DNA from: Candidatus Binataceae bacterium
Lineage (GTDB): Bacteria > Desulfobacterota > Binatia > Binatales > Binataceae
Direction of reading: 5' to 3'
Assembly (NCBI GenBank): GCA_015478645.1
Contig: JADMIL010000021.1
Coordinates: 1-47,254 of the forward strand
Length of the DNA: 47,254 bases
Positions 18,263 to 26,257 of the stretch are shown here, piece by piece; within the stretch, counting starts at the first letter, position 1, and the number at the start of each line of letters is the position of its first letter. Below the pieces are notes generated by a model, which saw nothing but the letters and a program-made list of their open reading frames with translations, was not told the DNA's origin and did not search any database. Both the position numbers and the translations under genes were made by a program.

Positions 18263-19537
18263 TTACGTGCCGGTTTGCCAGCTCGACAGGTACTTGCGCT
18301 GCTCCTCGGAGAGCGCGTCGATCTTGATGCCCATCGCGGCGAGCTTGAGGCTGGCCACTTCGGTGTCGATCGCGACCGGCACTTCGTTGACCTTGATCGG
18401 CAGCACGCCGGAGGTCGCCGTCCACGACGAGGCGAGCGCCTGCGTGGCGAAGCTCATATCCATAACCTGCGCGGGATGGCCCTCGGCGCAGGCCAGATTG
18501 ACCAGCCGCCCCTGGCCCAGGATATAGAGCGTGCGGCCGTTGGCGAGCAGGTAGCCGTCGACGTGATGGGTCACGTTGCGCTCGACCTTTTTGGCCGAGT
18601 CGTTGAGGTAGGCGATATCGATCTCGACGTCGAAGTGGCCCGAGTTGCAGAGGATCGCGCCGTCCTTCATCAGGCTGAAATGCGACGGGTTGAGCACCGA
18701 GCGATCGCCGGTCGCGCTGATGAAGATATCGCCGACCTTGGCCGCCTCGACCATCGGCATCACGCGCAGCCCGTCCATCGCGGCTTCCAGCGCGCGCACC
18801 GAATCGACTTCGGTGACGATCACGTCGGCGCCCAAACCGCGCGCGCGTGACGCGATACCCCGCCCGCACCATCCGTAGCCCGCGACCACCACGATCGAGC
18901 CGGCGATCAGCACGCCGGTCGCGCGGATAACGCCGTCCATGGTGGACTGCCCGGTGCCGTAGCGGTTGTCGAACAGATGCTTGGTCTGGGCGTCGTTGAC
19001 CGCGACCACCGGAATCTTGAGCGCCCCGTCGTGAGCCATCGCCCGCAGCCGGATCACGCCGGTGGTGGTCTCCTCCATGCTTGCGCGAACCTCTTTGGCC
19101 TGATCGCGGAATTCGGTATGGAGCAGGCTCACGAGGTCGGCGCCGTCGTCCATCGTGATCGTCGGATGGCGCTGGAGGACGGCGCGCAGATGGCTGTAGT
19201 AGGTGTCGCGATCCTCGTCGTGGATCGCGTAGGTCGGAATGCCGTACTCGGCGACCAGCGCCGCGGCGACGTCGTCCTGGGTCGAGAGCGGATTGCTCGC
19301 GCAGCAGAAGACCTCCGCGCCGCCGGCCTTGAGCGCGCGCAGCAGGTTGGCGGTCTCGCAGGTGATATGCAGGCAGGCGCCGAGGCGCTGGCCCTTAAGC
19401 GGCTGCTCCTTGGCGAAGCGCTCGCGGATGATGCGCAGGACGGGCATCTGCCGGTCGGCCCATTCGATACGCTTGCGTCCGGCCGCCGCGAGTCCGAGGT
19501 CGCGTACATCGTGATCATTGCCCGTGACATTGGGCAT
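18263..19537 (-). CDS. ahcY: Adenosylhomocysteinase (S-adenosylhomocysteine hydrolase), short form
   Basis: Cleaves SAH to adenosine and homocysteine and so relieves product inhibition of methyltransferases; cytoplasmic tetramer with bound NAD. At 424 residues it is the short type seen in archaea, Thermotoga and several bacterial phyla, lacking the roughly 40-residue insertion of the alpha/gammaproteobacterial enzyme. Motifs seen are [35 protein letters not shown], the NAD-binding GYGWCGRG and NSGHFDVEI. The C-terminus ends SSWQTGT rather than the common Lys-Tyr-Arg-Tyr form. AGGAGG precedes the ATG at 19537. It lies downstream of metK on the same strand after a 133-base gap. Confidence 0.95.
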   Translation of the reverse strand: MPNVTGNDHDVRDLGLAAAGRKRIEWADRQMPVLRIIRERFAKEQPLKGQRLGACLHITCETANLLRALKAGGAEVFCCASNPLSTQDDVAAALVAEYGIPTYAIHDEDRDTYYSHLRAVLQRHPTITMDDGADLVSLLHTEFRDQAKEVRASMEETTTGVIRLRAMAHDGALKIPVVAVNDAQTKHLFDNRYGTGQSTMDGVIRATGVLIAGSIVVVAGYGWCGRGIASRARGLGADVIVTEVDSVRALEAAMDGLRVMPMVEAAKVGDIFISATGDRSVLNPSHFSLMKDGAILCNSGHFDVEIDIAYLNDSAKKVERNVTHHVDGYLLANGRTLYILGQGRLVNLACAEGHPAQVMDMSFATQALASSWTATSGVLPIKVNEVPVAIDTEVASLKLAAMGIKIDALSEEQRKYLSSWQTGT

Positions 19538-19552
19538 AAGGTTCCTCCTGAA

Positions 19553-19581
19553 GGCGATAATGCCTGGCTGATGGCGATAAT
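19553..19581 (-). repeat. 20-bp-period direct repeat in the ahcY leader
   Basis: ATTATCGCC occurs twice on the minus strand (plus coordinates 19553-19561 and 19573-19581), immediately upstream of the ahcY Shine-Dalgarno. The two-turn spacing would suit a dimeric regulator or an RNA-binding site, but no known SAH-riboswitch consensus is visible. Confidence 0.35.
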
Positions 19582-19670
19582 TTCCGGCCCGTCGAGAAGG
19601 GCGTAAGGGCCGCTCGGCGCGCCCCGCGATCCGGATCTATTCGGCGCGGCCCGAAGCAGCGCGGATCGAT

Positions 19671-20858
19671 TCAGCGGCTGCCGCCCGCGCCCAACGCGCT
19701 CTGCAACGCCGCGACCATATCGACCTTTTCCCACGGAAACAGTCCGTTTTGCGCCGGGCGGCCAAAATGGCCGTAGGCCGCCGTCGCCTGATAAATCGGA
19801 CGCTTGAGCTGGAGCGTCTTGATAATCCCGGCGGGCCGGAAGTCGAACAACTCGCGCAGCGTCGACGACAGCTTGTGGTCGGGCAACACGCCGGTGTCGA
19901 AGGTATCGATCAGGATCGAGACTGGTTCGGCTACCCCGATCGCATAGGCGACCTGGATTTCGCATTTGGTCGCGAGGCCTGCGGCAACCACGTTCTTGGC
20001 GACGTAGCGCGCCATGTAGCACGCCGAGCGGTCGACCTTGCTGGGATCCTTGCCCGAGAAGGCGCCGCCGCCATGGCGTCCGTAACCGCCGTAGGTATCG
20101 ACAATAATTTTGCGGCCGGTTAAGCCGCAATCGCCATGCGGCCCGCCGACGATAAAGCTGCCGGTCGGGTTGACGTGGATGGTCGTCGCCTTGTCCATGT
20201 ACTGGGCAGGAATCGTCGGCTTGATCAGCAGCTCGATGATCGCCTCCCGAATCGTCGCATGGGTCGCCGCCGGACTATGCTGGGTCGAGACGACGATGGT
20301 ATCGACGCCCACCGGGCGGCCGTCGACGTAGCGCACGGTGACCTGGCTCTTGCCGTCGGGGCGCAGGAAGTCGAGCTTCTTTTCCTTGCGCAGGCGCGTC
20401 AGGTTCTCCATCAGGCGATGGGCCAGCGCGATCGGCAGCGGCATCATCTCGGGCGTCTCGTTGCAGGCGAAGCCGAACATCAGGCCCTGGTCGCCGGCGC
20501 CCTGCTCCTTGAACAGCCCCTGGCCCTCCGTGACGCCCTGCGAAATATCGGCCGACTGTGGCTCGATCGCGGTGAGCACGGCGCACATATTGCCGTTGAA
20601 GCCGACTTCGTCGTTGTCGTAGCCGATATCGACCGCGGTCTTGCGCGCAATCTTGATAAAGTCCGGGCTGTGGCGCGAAGTTATCTCGCCGGCCAGCACG
20701 ATCAGTCCGGTTTTGACCAGGGTTTCGAGCGCGACGCGTGAGTTCGGATCCTCGGCGATCAGCGCGTCGAGGACCGCGTCTGAGATCTGATCGCACATTT
20801 TATCGGGATGGCCTTCATTGACCGATTCGGAAGTGAAAACGAAGTCTTTAAGAGGCAT
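19671..20858 (-). CDS. metK: S-adenosylmethionine synthetase
   Basis: Forms SAM from methionine and ATP. The 395-residue protein is full length. It has the N-terminal [17 protein letters not shown] block (methionine and ATP binding), [10 protein letters not shown] and the phosphate-binding [16 protein letters not shown] loop. The ATG at 20858 is preceded by AAGGAG about 11 bases upstream. That SD can pair with CCTT immediately before the start (AAGG-AGCCGT-CCTT), so access to the start may be controlled. A long leader and a good promoter lie upstream. With ahcY downstream it makes up part of the activated methyl cycle. Confidence 0.97.
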   Translation of the reverse strand: MPLKDFVFTSESVNEGHPDKMCDQISDAVLDALIAEDPNSRVALETLVKTGLIVLAGEITSRHSPDFIKIARKTAVDIGYDNDEVGFNGNMCAVLTAIEPQSADISQGVTEGQGLFKEQGAGDQGLMFGFACNETPEMMPLPIALAHRLMENLTRLRKEKKLDFLRPDGKSQVTVRYVDGRPVGVDTIVVSTQHSPAATHATIREAIIELLIKPTIPAQYMDKATTIHVNPTGSFIVGGPHGDCGLTGRKIIVDTYGGYGRHGGGAFSGKDPSKVDRSACYMARYVAKNVVAAGLATKCEIQVAYAIGVAEPVSILIDTFDTGVLPDHKLSSTLRELFDFRPAGIIKTLQLKRPIYQATAAYGHFGRPAQNGLFPWEKVDMVAALQSALGAGGSR

Positions 20859-21033
20859 TTAAGGACGGCTCCTTGAAGGTGCGGGCTTAAACAGTTCACG
20901 GCCCGCGAATCTAGCGCTTCGGGCGCCACGCGGCAATCGTCGGGCATCGCGGCCAAGGGGGCTATCCGGGGGCCGGCGTGCGGTCTATCGGGCTCGCGCG
21001 CAAATCGAATTCGGCTAAAAATCCGGTTGTTCT
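20859..21033 (-). promoter_or_regulatory. Long structured 5' leader of metK, no known riboswitch recognised
   Basis: About 165-170 bases separate the predicted transcription start from the metK ATG. Near the start codon GCGGGC and GCCCGC can form a hairpin, followed by AAGGAGCCGTCCTT, where the SD could be sequestered. I compared it by eye with the SAM-I and SAM-II consensus patterns and did not find them. It may hold an uncharacterised control element or simply be GC-rich leader. Confidence 0.35.
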
Positions 21034-21062
21034 GATATAACCAACCTTAATGGCTGGGTCAA
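21034..21062 (-). promoter_or_regulatory. Sigma-70-type promoter of metK with overlapping inverted repeats
   Basis: On the minus strand TTGACC (21062-21057), a 17-base spacer and TATATC (21039-21034) give a good promoter reading towards metK. The dyad AACCTT...AAGGTT spans the -35 and spacer, and GGTT...AACC spans the -10. These are plausible operator half-sites. Confidence 0.6.
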
Positions 21063-21109
21063 GGTTTGCGGGCTCGTCGCCGGCGCTCGCAATCCGATCG
21101 GTCAGGCGT

Positions 21110-21382
21110 CTAATCCTCGCCGAAGCGCGCATCGAACAAGGACTTTATCGCGGCCATCGCGGCCGTCGCGTCGGGTCCGTCAACCTTAACCTTGAGCTTG
21201 GTGCCTTGGCCGGCTCCGAGCATGATTAGCTGGGTGACGCTACGCGCATTGACCTCCTGGCGACCGCTGATCAGCGTAACGGTCGCGGTGAACCGCTTGA
21301 CGGTATCGGCCAGCGTCGAGGCGGCGCGTAAATGAAGACCGAGACGGTTTTTGATTTCGAGGGTGGCTTCGGCCGGATTCAC
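21110..21382 (-). CDS. HPr/NPr-like phosphocarrier protein
   Basis: Small phosphocarrier of the PTS, 90 residues, starting at GTG 21382. The active-site loop reads GLHLRAAS around His17; typical HPr has GLHARPA, so the Ala and Pro next to the His are changed. The second helix region NARSVTQLIMLGAGQG corresponds to the Ser46 segment of HPr (NAKSIMGLMSL), and the C-terminal DATAAMAAIKSLF helix is normal. It probably works with PtsN (13407-13868) in a regulatory nitrogen-type PTS, though the genes are 7 kb apart and enzyme I is not in the window. It lies downstream of a DHH phosphoesterase gene on the same strand. Confidence 0.85.
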   Translation of the reverse strand: MNPAEATLEIKNRLGLHLRAASTLADTVKRFTATVTLISGRQEVNARSVTQLIMLGAGQGTKLKVKVDGPDATAAMAAIKSLFDARFGED

Positions 21383-21488
21383 CCCAGCTACGATATTGGT
21401 TCGCCGGGGCTAGGTAAACTTCTGCCGTCGAAAGGCCGGCTGCGGCGGTCTGTGGCGGGCGCGATAAGTTCGGCGGTGCGCGGGCCGC

Positions 21489-22538
21489 TCAGGCGCCGTT
21501 TTTGGTCGAGCGCTGGTCGATCGATCCGGTCCGGTCTTCTTCACCGAGGATCGCGGCGGTGAAGAGTTCGCGCAGGCGCGGCTCGATCGCATTGTCGCGC
21601 GTGGTACCCTCGCGCTGGCGCCAGGCGCTCAGCGGGATTACCGCCTTGGCCATGTTGCGATGGCCGCCGGCGCTGCCGATCTCATTGAACAGGCGCTTGA
21701 CGATCTCGCCCGAATGGCTGTGGCCAACGCCATGATTGCGCACCGCGATGACCAGGTCGCGGCCGAGTTTGCCCGCGATTGCGACCAGCTTGACGCCCTC
21801 GAATTGGAGACAGAAGTCGGCCATCTGCACGATCAGGTCGTCGCGCTCGACCACGCCGAGATGGAGCACGACGATGCCGTCGCGGAGGTTCATCCGGCCC
21901 ATCGCGCGCGACAGGATACGGGCGAAGCTCAGCGGCAGTTCGGGCCGATCGATCTGGCGCAGCAGGTTGTAGTTGGCCAGCGGGTAAAGATGCGTGAAGG
22001 CCTCTATATCGACCTCGGTGACGCGGCGCGACAGGGCCAGCGTGTCGCTGCGAATCCCATAGAGCAGGGCGGTCGCCAGGCGCTCGCTGATGTGTTCGGC
22101 GGCACTAATCAGGTACTCGGTCATGATTGTGGCGGTGGCGCCGTAGCCGACCCGCACATCCTCGAACGGCGCAATCCCGGCGACGTAGCCCGGATGATGG
22201 TCGATCACGATATCGGCGCGTGGCAGCTTGTCGCCGAAGTAAGGCGGCTCGACATCGACCATCGCAATCTTGTCGTAGACGCCGAGCGCCTGGGTCTCGG
22301 CCTCGGCGATTTCGATCTCGAGCAGATGCATCATGGTGCGGTTTTCGGGCCGGGTGACCGGCTTGAAGGCAAAGATCGGCGTGGTCAGCTTGTTGCGCCC
22401 GAGCAGCGTGCGCAGGGCAATCGCGCTCGACATCGCGTCGGGATCGGGATCGTCCTGGAGCACGATCGCCACGCGGTCGCCGTCGCCCACCAGGGCGCGG
22501 AGTTCACGGATTTTTTGCCTGGTTAACGCCTGATCCAT
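21489..22538 (-). CDS. DHH-family phosphoesterase (NrnA-like)
   Basis: Predicted metal-dependent phosphodiesterase of about 349 residues, related to NrnA oligoribonuclease/pAp phosphatase and cyclic-dinucleotide phosphodiesterases. It shows DDPDPDA (29-35), a DHH motif with flanking Pro (DHHP, 113-116), a SDTLAL segment and the DHHA1 glycine motif GGHRNMA (291-297), which binds substrate. The start at 22538 (MDQALTRQKIREL) is preferred over longer in-frame starts because the extra N-terminal residues are Arg/Ala-rich and unrelated to the family. The region after the DHHA1 domain is a short charged tail. It precedes the HPr-like gene by 106 bases, so the two may be cotranscribed. Confidence 0.85.
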   Translation of the reverse strand: MDQALTRQKIRELRALVGDGDRVAIVLQDDPDPDAMSSAIALRTLLGRNKLTTPIFAFKPVTRPENRTMMHLLEIEIAEAETQALGVYDKIAMVDVEPPYFGDKLPRADIVIDHHPGYVAGIAPFEDVRVGYGATATIMTEYLISAAEHISERLATALLYGIRSDTLALSRRVTEVDIEAFTHLYPLANYNLLRQIDRPELPLSFARILSRAMGRMNLRDGIVVLHLGVVERDDLIVQMADFCLQFEGVKLVAIAGKLGRDLVIAVRNHGVGHSHSGEIVKRLFNEIGSAGGHRNMAKAVIPLSAWRQREGTTRDNAIEPRLRELFTAAILGEEDRTGSIDQRSTKNGA

Positions 22539-22786
22539 AGAATTGGAAAAAATTGCCGCGCACATTGCCCGCCGCCGTTGCGCCGACTGGCCGGCGCCCG
22601 TGGATTGGCTAGCCGCGGTTCGGCTCCGCTCGTGCAACGATGAAGCCGAGATCAGCCGAGTAGGGATAGTCGAGCCCGCGCCAGCGCATGATAGAGTTCT
22701 GGCTTTAACATGACGCTGGACGGCGAATCAATTGGGTGGCCCCAACGGCGATGGGCGACCCACGGCGACATGCGGGCAGGCATAGA

Positions 22787-22999
22787 ATGATCGAAGAGCA
22801 ATGTGAAATCTGCCGGCGGACGGCCGTCGAATGGCTGCTCCGGATTACCGTCGAGGATCGGGCGGGTTACGCTGAAACCGCGCTGATCTGTGCCAACTGC
22901 GGCGTCAAACTCCGCCTGGCCTCGGAAAAGATGCGCGACCTGCAGATCGATCCGTGGGTCCGCGAGGCGGTCGGGCGCGTGCTCAAGGGCAAGGAGTAA
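22787..22999 (+). CDS. Small zinc-ribbon-like protein, 70 aa
   Basis: Starts at ATG 22787 (MIEEQCEICRRT); an upstream in-frame start would add 17 unrelated residues. Two CxxC knuckles (Cys6/Cys9 and Cys35/Cys38, ICANCG) could bind one zinc. The rest is a charged C-terminal helix (EKMRDLQIDPWVREAVGRVLKGKE). No named family is recognised. It ends 8 bases before the lysS start, with the lysS SD inside its last codons, so it is probably cotranscribed with the tRNA synthetase. It is short, so the coding call rests on the regular CxxC spacing and context. Confidence 0.6.
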   Translation: MIEEQCEICRRTAVEWLLRITVEDRAGYAETALICANCGVKLRLASEKMRDLQIDPWVREAVGRVLKGKE

Positions 23000-23006
23000 C
23001 CTCGCG

Positions 23007-24617
23007 ATGGCATCGGCGCCGCGCACCGGCAACGAACTCGATCTGTGGCCTTACGAAGAGGCGCGCAAGCTGGCCGAACGGGTCGATGGCTACGATGCCG
23101 CGCGCCCGGTGGTCTTCGCGAGCGGCTTTGGCCCGTCGGGCCTACCGCATCTCGGCACGATGGGCGAGATACTGCGGCCGGCCTACGTCCGCCACGCGTT
23201 CAAGGAGCTCGGCCACGGCCGCCCCGATCGCTTCGTGGTCTTTATCGATGACATGGACGGTTTGCGCAAGGTGCCCGAGAGCATTCCCAATCGCGACGCC
23301 TTCATCGCGCACCTGGGCAAGCCGGTCTCGCGCATTCCGGACCCGTTCCGCGGCGCAGCGGGCGCGCAATGCCACGACAGTTTCGCCACGCACATGGTCG
23401 CGCTGCTCGGGACGTTTCTGGCGCCGGTCGAGGTCGACTACGAGCTGATGCGCTCGAGCGCGATGTACGGTTCGGGCGCCTTCGACGACGCGCTGAAGAT
23501 CGTCCTGGCGCGCCACGCCGAGATCATCAAAGTTGTCGCGCCGACGCTGCGCGAAGCGAATCGCGCCGGATGGTCGCCGGTGATGCCACTGTGTCCGCAA
23601 TGCGGCCAGATCAACTCGACCCTGGTGACCGCGTACCATCCCGAGCGCGGCACCGTCGAGTTCTCCTGCGAGCGCGCCTTCGGCGGCGCCGAGGGCTGCG
23701 GATGGCGCGGCGAACAGAGCATCCTGGGCGGCCGGGCCAAGGTCCAATGGAAGGTCGATTGGGCGTTGCGCTGGTACGTGCTCAAGGTCGACTACGAATT
23801 ATACGGCAAGGACCTGATCGACTCGGCGCGGCTGTCGGGGCAGATCGTGCGGATTTTGGGCGGGCGTCCGCCGATGGGTTTTGCGTTCGAGATGTACCTC
23901 GACGAGGAAGGGCACAAGGTCTCGAAGTCGGTCGGCCGCGGCGTCGGGGTCGAGCAATGGCGGCGCTACGCGCCGATCGAAGTGCTCAAGTATTTCCTGA
24001 TGCTGAATCCCAAGCGCGCGCGCAAGCTGTTCCTCGAAGCGATTCCGCAATACGTCGACGAATATCTCGACGCGCTGCGCGCCTGGAGCCTCGCCGAGCC
24101 GGCCGCGCGGCGCAATTCACCGCTCGAGTTCGTGCTGCAAACGACCAGCGCGCGGCGCTTCAACTCGTCGCTGACCTTCAGCCTGATCATGAACCTGGTG
24201 CCGGCGGTCGGCACCGCCGATCGCGATCTGCTGTGGCGCTACATGGTGACCTACGATCCGGCGCTTACGGAAGATCCGGAGACTGAAGCGCTGGCGCGGG
24301 TGCTGATGGAATGCGCGCTGAATTTCTATCGCGACCTGGTCGAGCCGGCCAAGCAGGTCTATACGCCGAGTGCGGCCGAGCGCGAGCAATTGCGCGCGCT
24401 GGCGGAGTTTCTCGGCGCGCATCCGGAAGCGGCGGGCGACGAGATCGAAAAGGCCATCTATGATTTGGGCCGCGCGCATTACGAAAAGCCCGGCCAGATC
24501 TTCCCGCTAATCTACCGCACGCTGTTGGGGCAGGAGCGCGGACCGCGATTGGGCGCGTTTATCCGGCTGGCGACGCCGGCGAAGATCGCGCAGGCGCTCG
24601 CGTCGGCGATCGGCTGA
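23007..24617 (+). CDS. lysS: Lysyl-tRNA synthetase, class I
   Basis: Charges tRNA-Lys with a Rossmann-type class I catalytic domain, unlike the class II LysRS of most bacteria. The 536-residue protein has the HIGH-like HLGT at 48-51 (PSGLPHLGTMGE), the KMSKS-like KVSKS loop near residue 310, and a Cys pair (CPQCGQ) in the middle that is typical of the family. The start at 23007 is supported by AAGGAG about 10 bases upstream; longer frames overlap the zinc-ribbon gene. Class I LysRS is found in archaea, spirochaetes, alphaproteobacteria and scattered other bacteria. No class II lysS is seen in the window. Confidence 0.95.
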   Translation: MASAPRTGNELDLWPYEEARKLAERVDGYDAARPVVFASGFGPSGLPHLGTMGEILRPAYVRHAFKELGHGRPDRFVVFIDDMDGLRKVPESIPNRDAFIAHLGKPVSRIPDPFRGAAGAQCHDSFATHMVALLGTFLAPVEVDYELMRSSAMYGSGAFDDALKIVLARHAEIIKVVAPTLREANRAGWSPVMPLCPQCGQINSTLVTAYHPERGTVEFSCERAFGGAEGCGWRGEQSILGGRAKVQWKVDWALRWYVLKVDYELYGKDLIDSARLSGQIVRILGGRPPMGFAFEMYLDEEGHKVSKSVGRGVGVEQWRRYAPIEVLKYFLMLNPKRARKLFLEAIPQYVDEYLDALRAWSLAEPAARRNSPLEFVLQTTSARRFNSSLTFSLIMNLVPAVGTADRDLLWRYMVTYDPALTEDPETEALARVLMECALNFYRDLVEPAKQVYTPSAAEREQLRALAEFLGAHPEAAGDEIEKAIYDLGRAHYEKPGQIFPLIYRTLLGQERGPRLGAFIRLATPAKIAQALASAIG

Positions 24618-24668
24618 GCCGGGTAATCGAGCAGTCGCCCGCGTGCGGTCGAGCGCGCCCTGTATGGC

Positions 24669-24786
24669 TAAGGAACCTCTGCACAGGCCAGTTGGTCATT
24701 CTGAACGGAGTCTGCGCAAATGAAGAATCCCGGGATTCTTCGCTGTGCTCAGAATGACACAATGGGCGTTCCGCAGAGGTTCCCTA
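24669..24786. mobile_element. MITE-like palindromic element, copy A
   Basis: Bounded by TA dinucleotides and 12-bp terminal inverted repeats, AGGAACCTCTGC and GCAGAGGTTCCC (11/12 matching). Inside, GTCATTCTGA (24695-24704) pairs with TCAGAATGAC (24749-24758) around a perfect 20-bp palindrome GAAGAATCCCGGGATTCTTC (24722-24741). There is no coding capacity. The TA flanks suggest a TA target-site duplication. A second copy begins at 47173. It lies between the convergent lysS and hemW and may also act as a bidirectional terminator. Confidence 0.75.
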
Positions 24787-24792
24787 ATCGCG

Positions 24793-25941
24793 TCAGACGA
24801 ATTCGGCGAAGACCGAGTCGGCCAGCTCGAGGCCGCGATCGGTCAGGCGGATGCGCCCGGCGGCGCGCTCGAGCAGGCCGCCCTCGAACAGGCGCGCCGC
24901 GCGCGCGCCGTGGATCGCGTCGAAGCTCGCGCCGAAGCGCCGCGCGAAATCCGCAAGCGCAAAACCGTTACGCAGGCGCAGGTTGAGAAATACGAATTCG
25001 CCCGCCGCGGTCGCTGCGTCGACCGTCTCCGCGCCGGTCTCCGCGATACCGCCCGCGCTCGCCAATGCGATGTAACGCGCGGGCATCCGCTCGTTCCACC
25101 AGCGCCGGCCGCCCGCGTTGTCGCGCGCGTAGCTGTGCGCGCCCGCGCCGATACCCAGATAGCTCTCGGCGTGCCAGTAGGTCAGGTTGTGGCGCGCCTC
25201 ATGGCCGGGCGCGGCGTAGTTGGAAATTTCGTACATCGGGTAGCCGCGGCGCGGCAACTCTTCGCGCACCAGCGCGTACATTTCGGCCTGGTCGTCGGAT
25301 TCGAGCGGCCGGATCCGCCCGCGCTTCATCTCGGTGAAAAACGCGGTGCCCTCCTCGAAGGTCAGGTTGTAGGCCGAGATATGATCGGGGCCGAGCGCAG
25401 CGGCCTCGGCCAGATCGATGCCGACGTCGGCGAGGGTCTGTCCCGGCACGGCAAAGATCACGTCGAGATTGAGCCGCGTGAAGCCGGCGCGAAGCGCGGC
25501 GCGGGCCGCGAGGCGGGTTTCGTCGGCGCTGTGGATGCGGCCCAGGAATTTGAGAATCGCCGGATTGAACGATTGCGCGCCGAAACTGATCCGGTTGATG
25601 CCGGCCGCCCTGAAGCCGGCCAGCTTGGCGCCGTCGACCGTGCCCGGATTCGCCTCGAGCGTGATCTCGGCGTCGCGCGTGAAGCCGAAGCGGCGCTCGG
25701 CCGCGTCGAGGATCCGCCCGATCGATCGCGGCTCGAACAGCGAGGGCGTGCCGCCGCCAAAAAAGATCGTCGCGATCGATTGCCCGTCCCAGGGCGGGTC
25801 GGCCGCACGCCGATCGATCTCGGCGATCAGTGCGCTCGCGTAATTTTCCTCGGGCCATGCCGCCGCCGCATGCGAGTTGAAATCGCAGTAGGGGCATTTC
25901 GATTGGCACCACGGAATATGAATGTAGAGCGAGAAGGGCAC
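24793..25941 (-). CDS. hemW: Radical SAM heme chaperone HemW-like protein
   Basis: Radical SAM protein of 382 residues, long annotated as oxygen-independent coproporphyrinogen III oxidase but now seen as a heme chaperone. The CxxxCxxC cluster (Cys12, Cys16, Cys19 in WCQSKCPYCDF) binds the SAM [4Fe-4S] cluster. The following FFGGGTPS, EANPGT and RISFGAQSF motifs are standard. IHIPWC followed by CPYCDFNSH is the HemW type rather than HemN, which has a longer N-terminus. The C-terminal HemN_C domain contains NLRLRNGF. It starts at 25941, divergent from murJ. Confidence 0.9.
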   Translation of the reverse strand: MPFSLYIHIPWCQSKCPYCDFNSHAAAAWPEENYASALIAEIDRRAADPPWDGQSIATIFFGGGTPSLFEPRSIGRILDAAERRFGFTRDAEITLEANPGTVDGAKLAGFRAAGINRISFGAQSFNPAILKFLGRIHSADETRLAARAALRAGFTRLNLDVIFAVPGQTLADVGIDLAEAAALGPDHISAYNLTFEEGTAFFTEMKRGRIRPLESDDQAEMYALVREELPRRGYPMYEISNYAAPGHEARHNLTYWHAESYLGIGAGAHSYARDNAGGRRWWNERMPARYIALASAGGIAETGAETVDAATAAGEFVFLNLRLRNGFALADFARRFGASFDAIHGARAARLFEGGLLERAAGRIRLTDRGLELADSVFAEFV

Positions 25942-26257
25942 GGCAGATCGAGTCTAGCCGATTGCGCGGCCGGGTGCAGGCGCGTGTCCGGCGCGGCAGA
26001 CGCTCGCCGTGCGCGGCGGCGGCGCGGGTTGTCTATAACGCGCGCGGCGCCGTGGCTATACTTGGGCGCGACCGAATTGAATCGGGGGCCATTGCAAAGT
26101 CGCGAACGACCATCAGCATGACGATCCGCCCGCCGCGCACGAGCCGCCCGCCGCGCACGCCGCGCCGGATGCGAACGCCCCGGATGACGCTAGCGCCGCG
26201 GCCGATCGCGCCGACGATACCGCTGGCGCTGGCGCGGCCGGTTCGCCGCGCGACGCG
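25942..26257. other. Intergenic region upstream of murJ
   Basis: This 316-base spacer separates divergent hemW and murJ. It holds no recognised gene. The murJ frame stays open for about 60 codons before the ATG and would encode a His/Pro/Asp/Ala-rich stretch, but it contains no ATG, GTG or TTG start. An opposite Arg/Pro-rich frame (26118 on) is also open. No clear promoter was identified. Confidence 0.4.

Noticed and set aside
20859..21033. SAM riboswitch before metK
   Set aside because: The SAM-I and SAM-II consensus elements I could compare by eye are not present; kept only as an unassigned leader.
24745..26121. 458-codon plus-strand ORF
   Set aside because: Antisense to hemW, which carries a perfect radical SAM motif.
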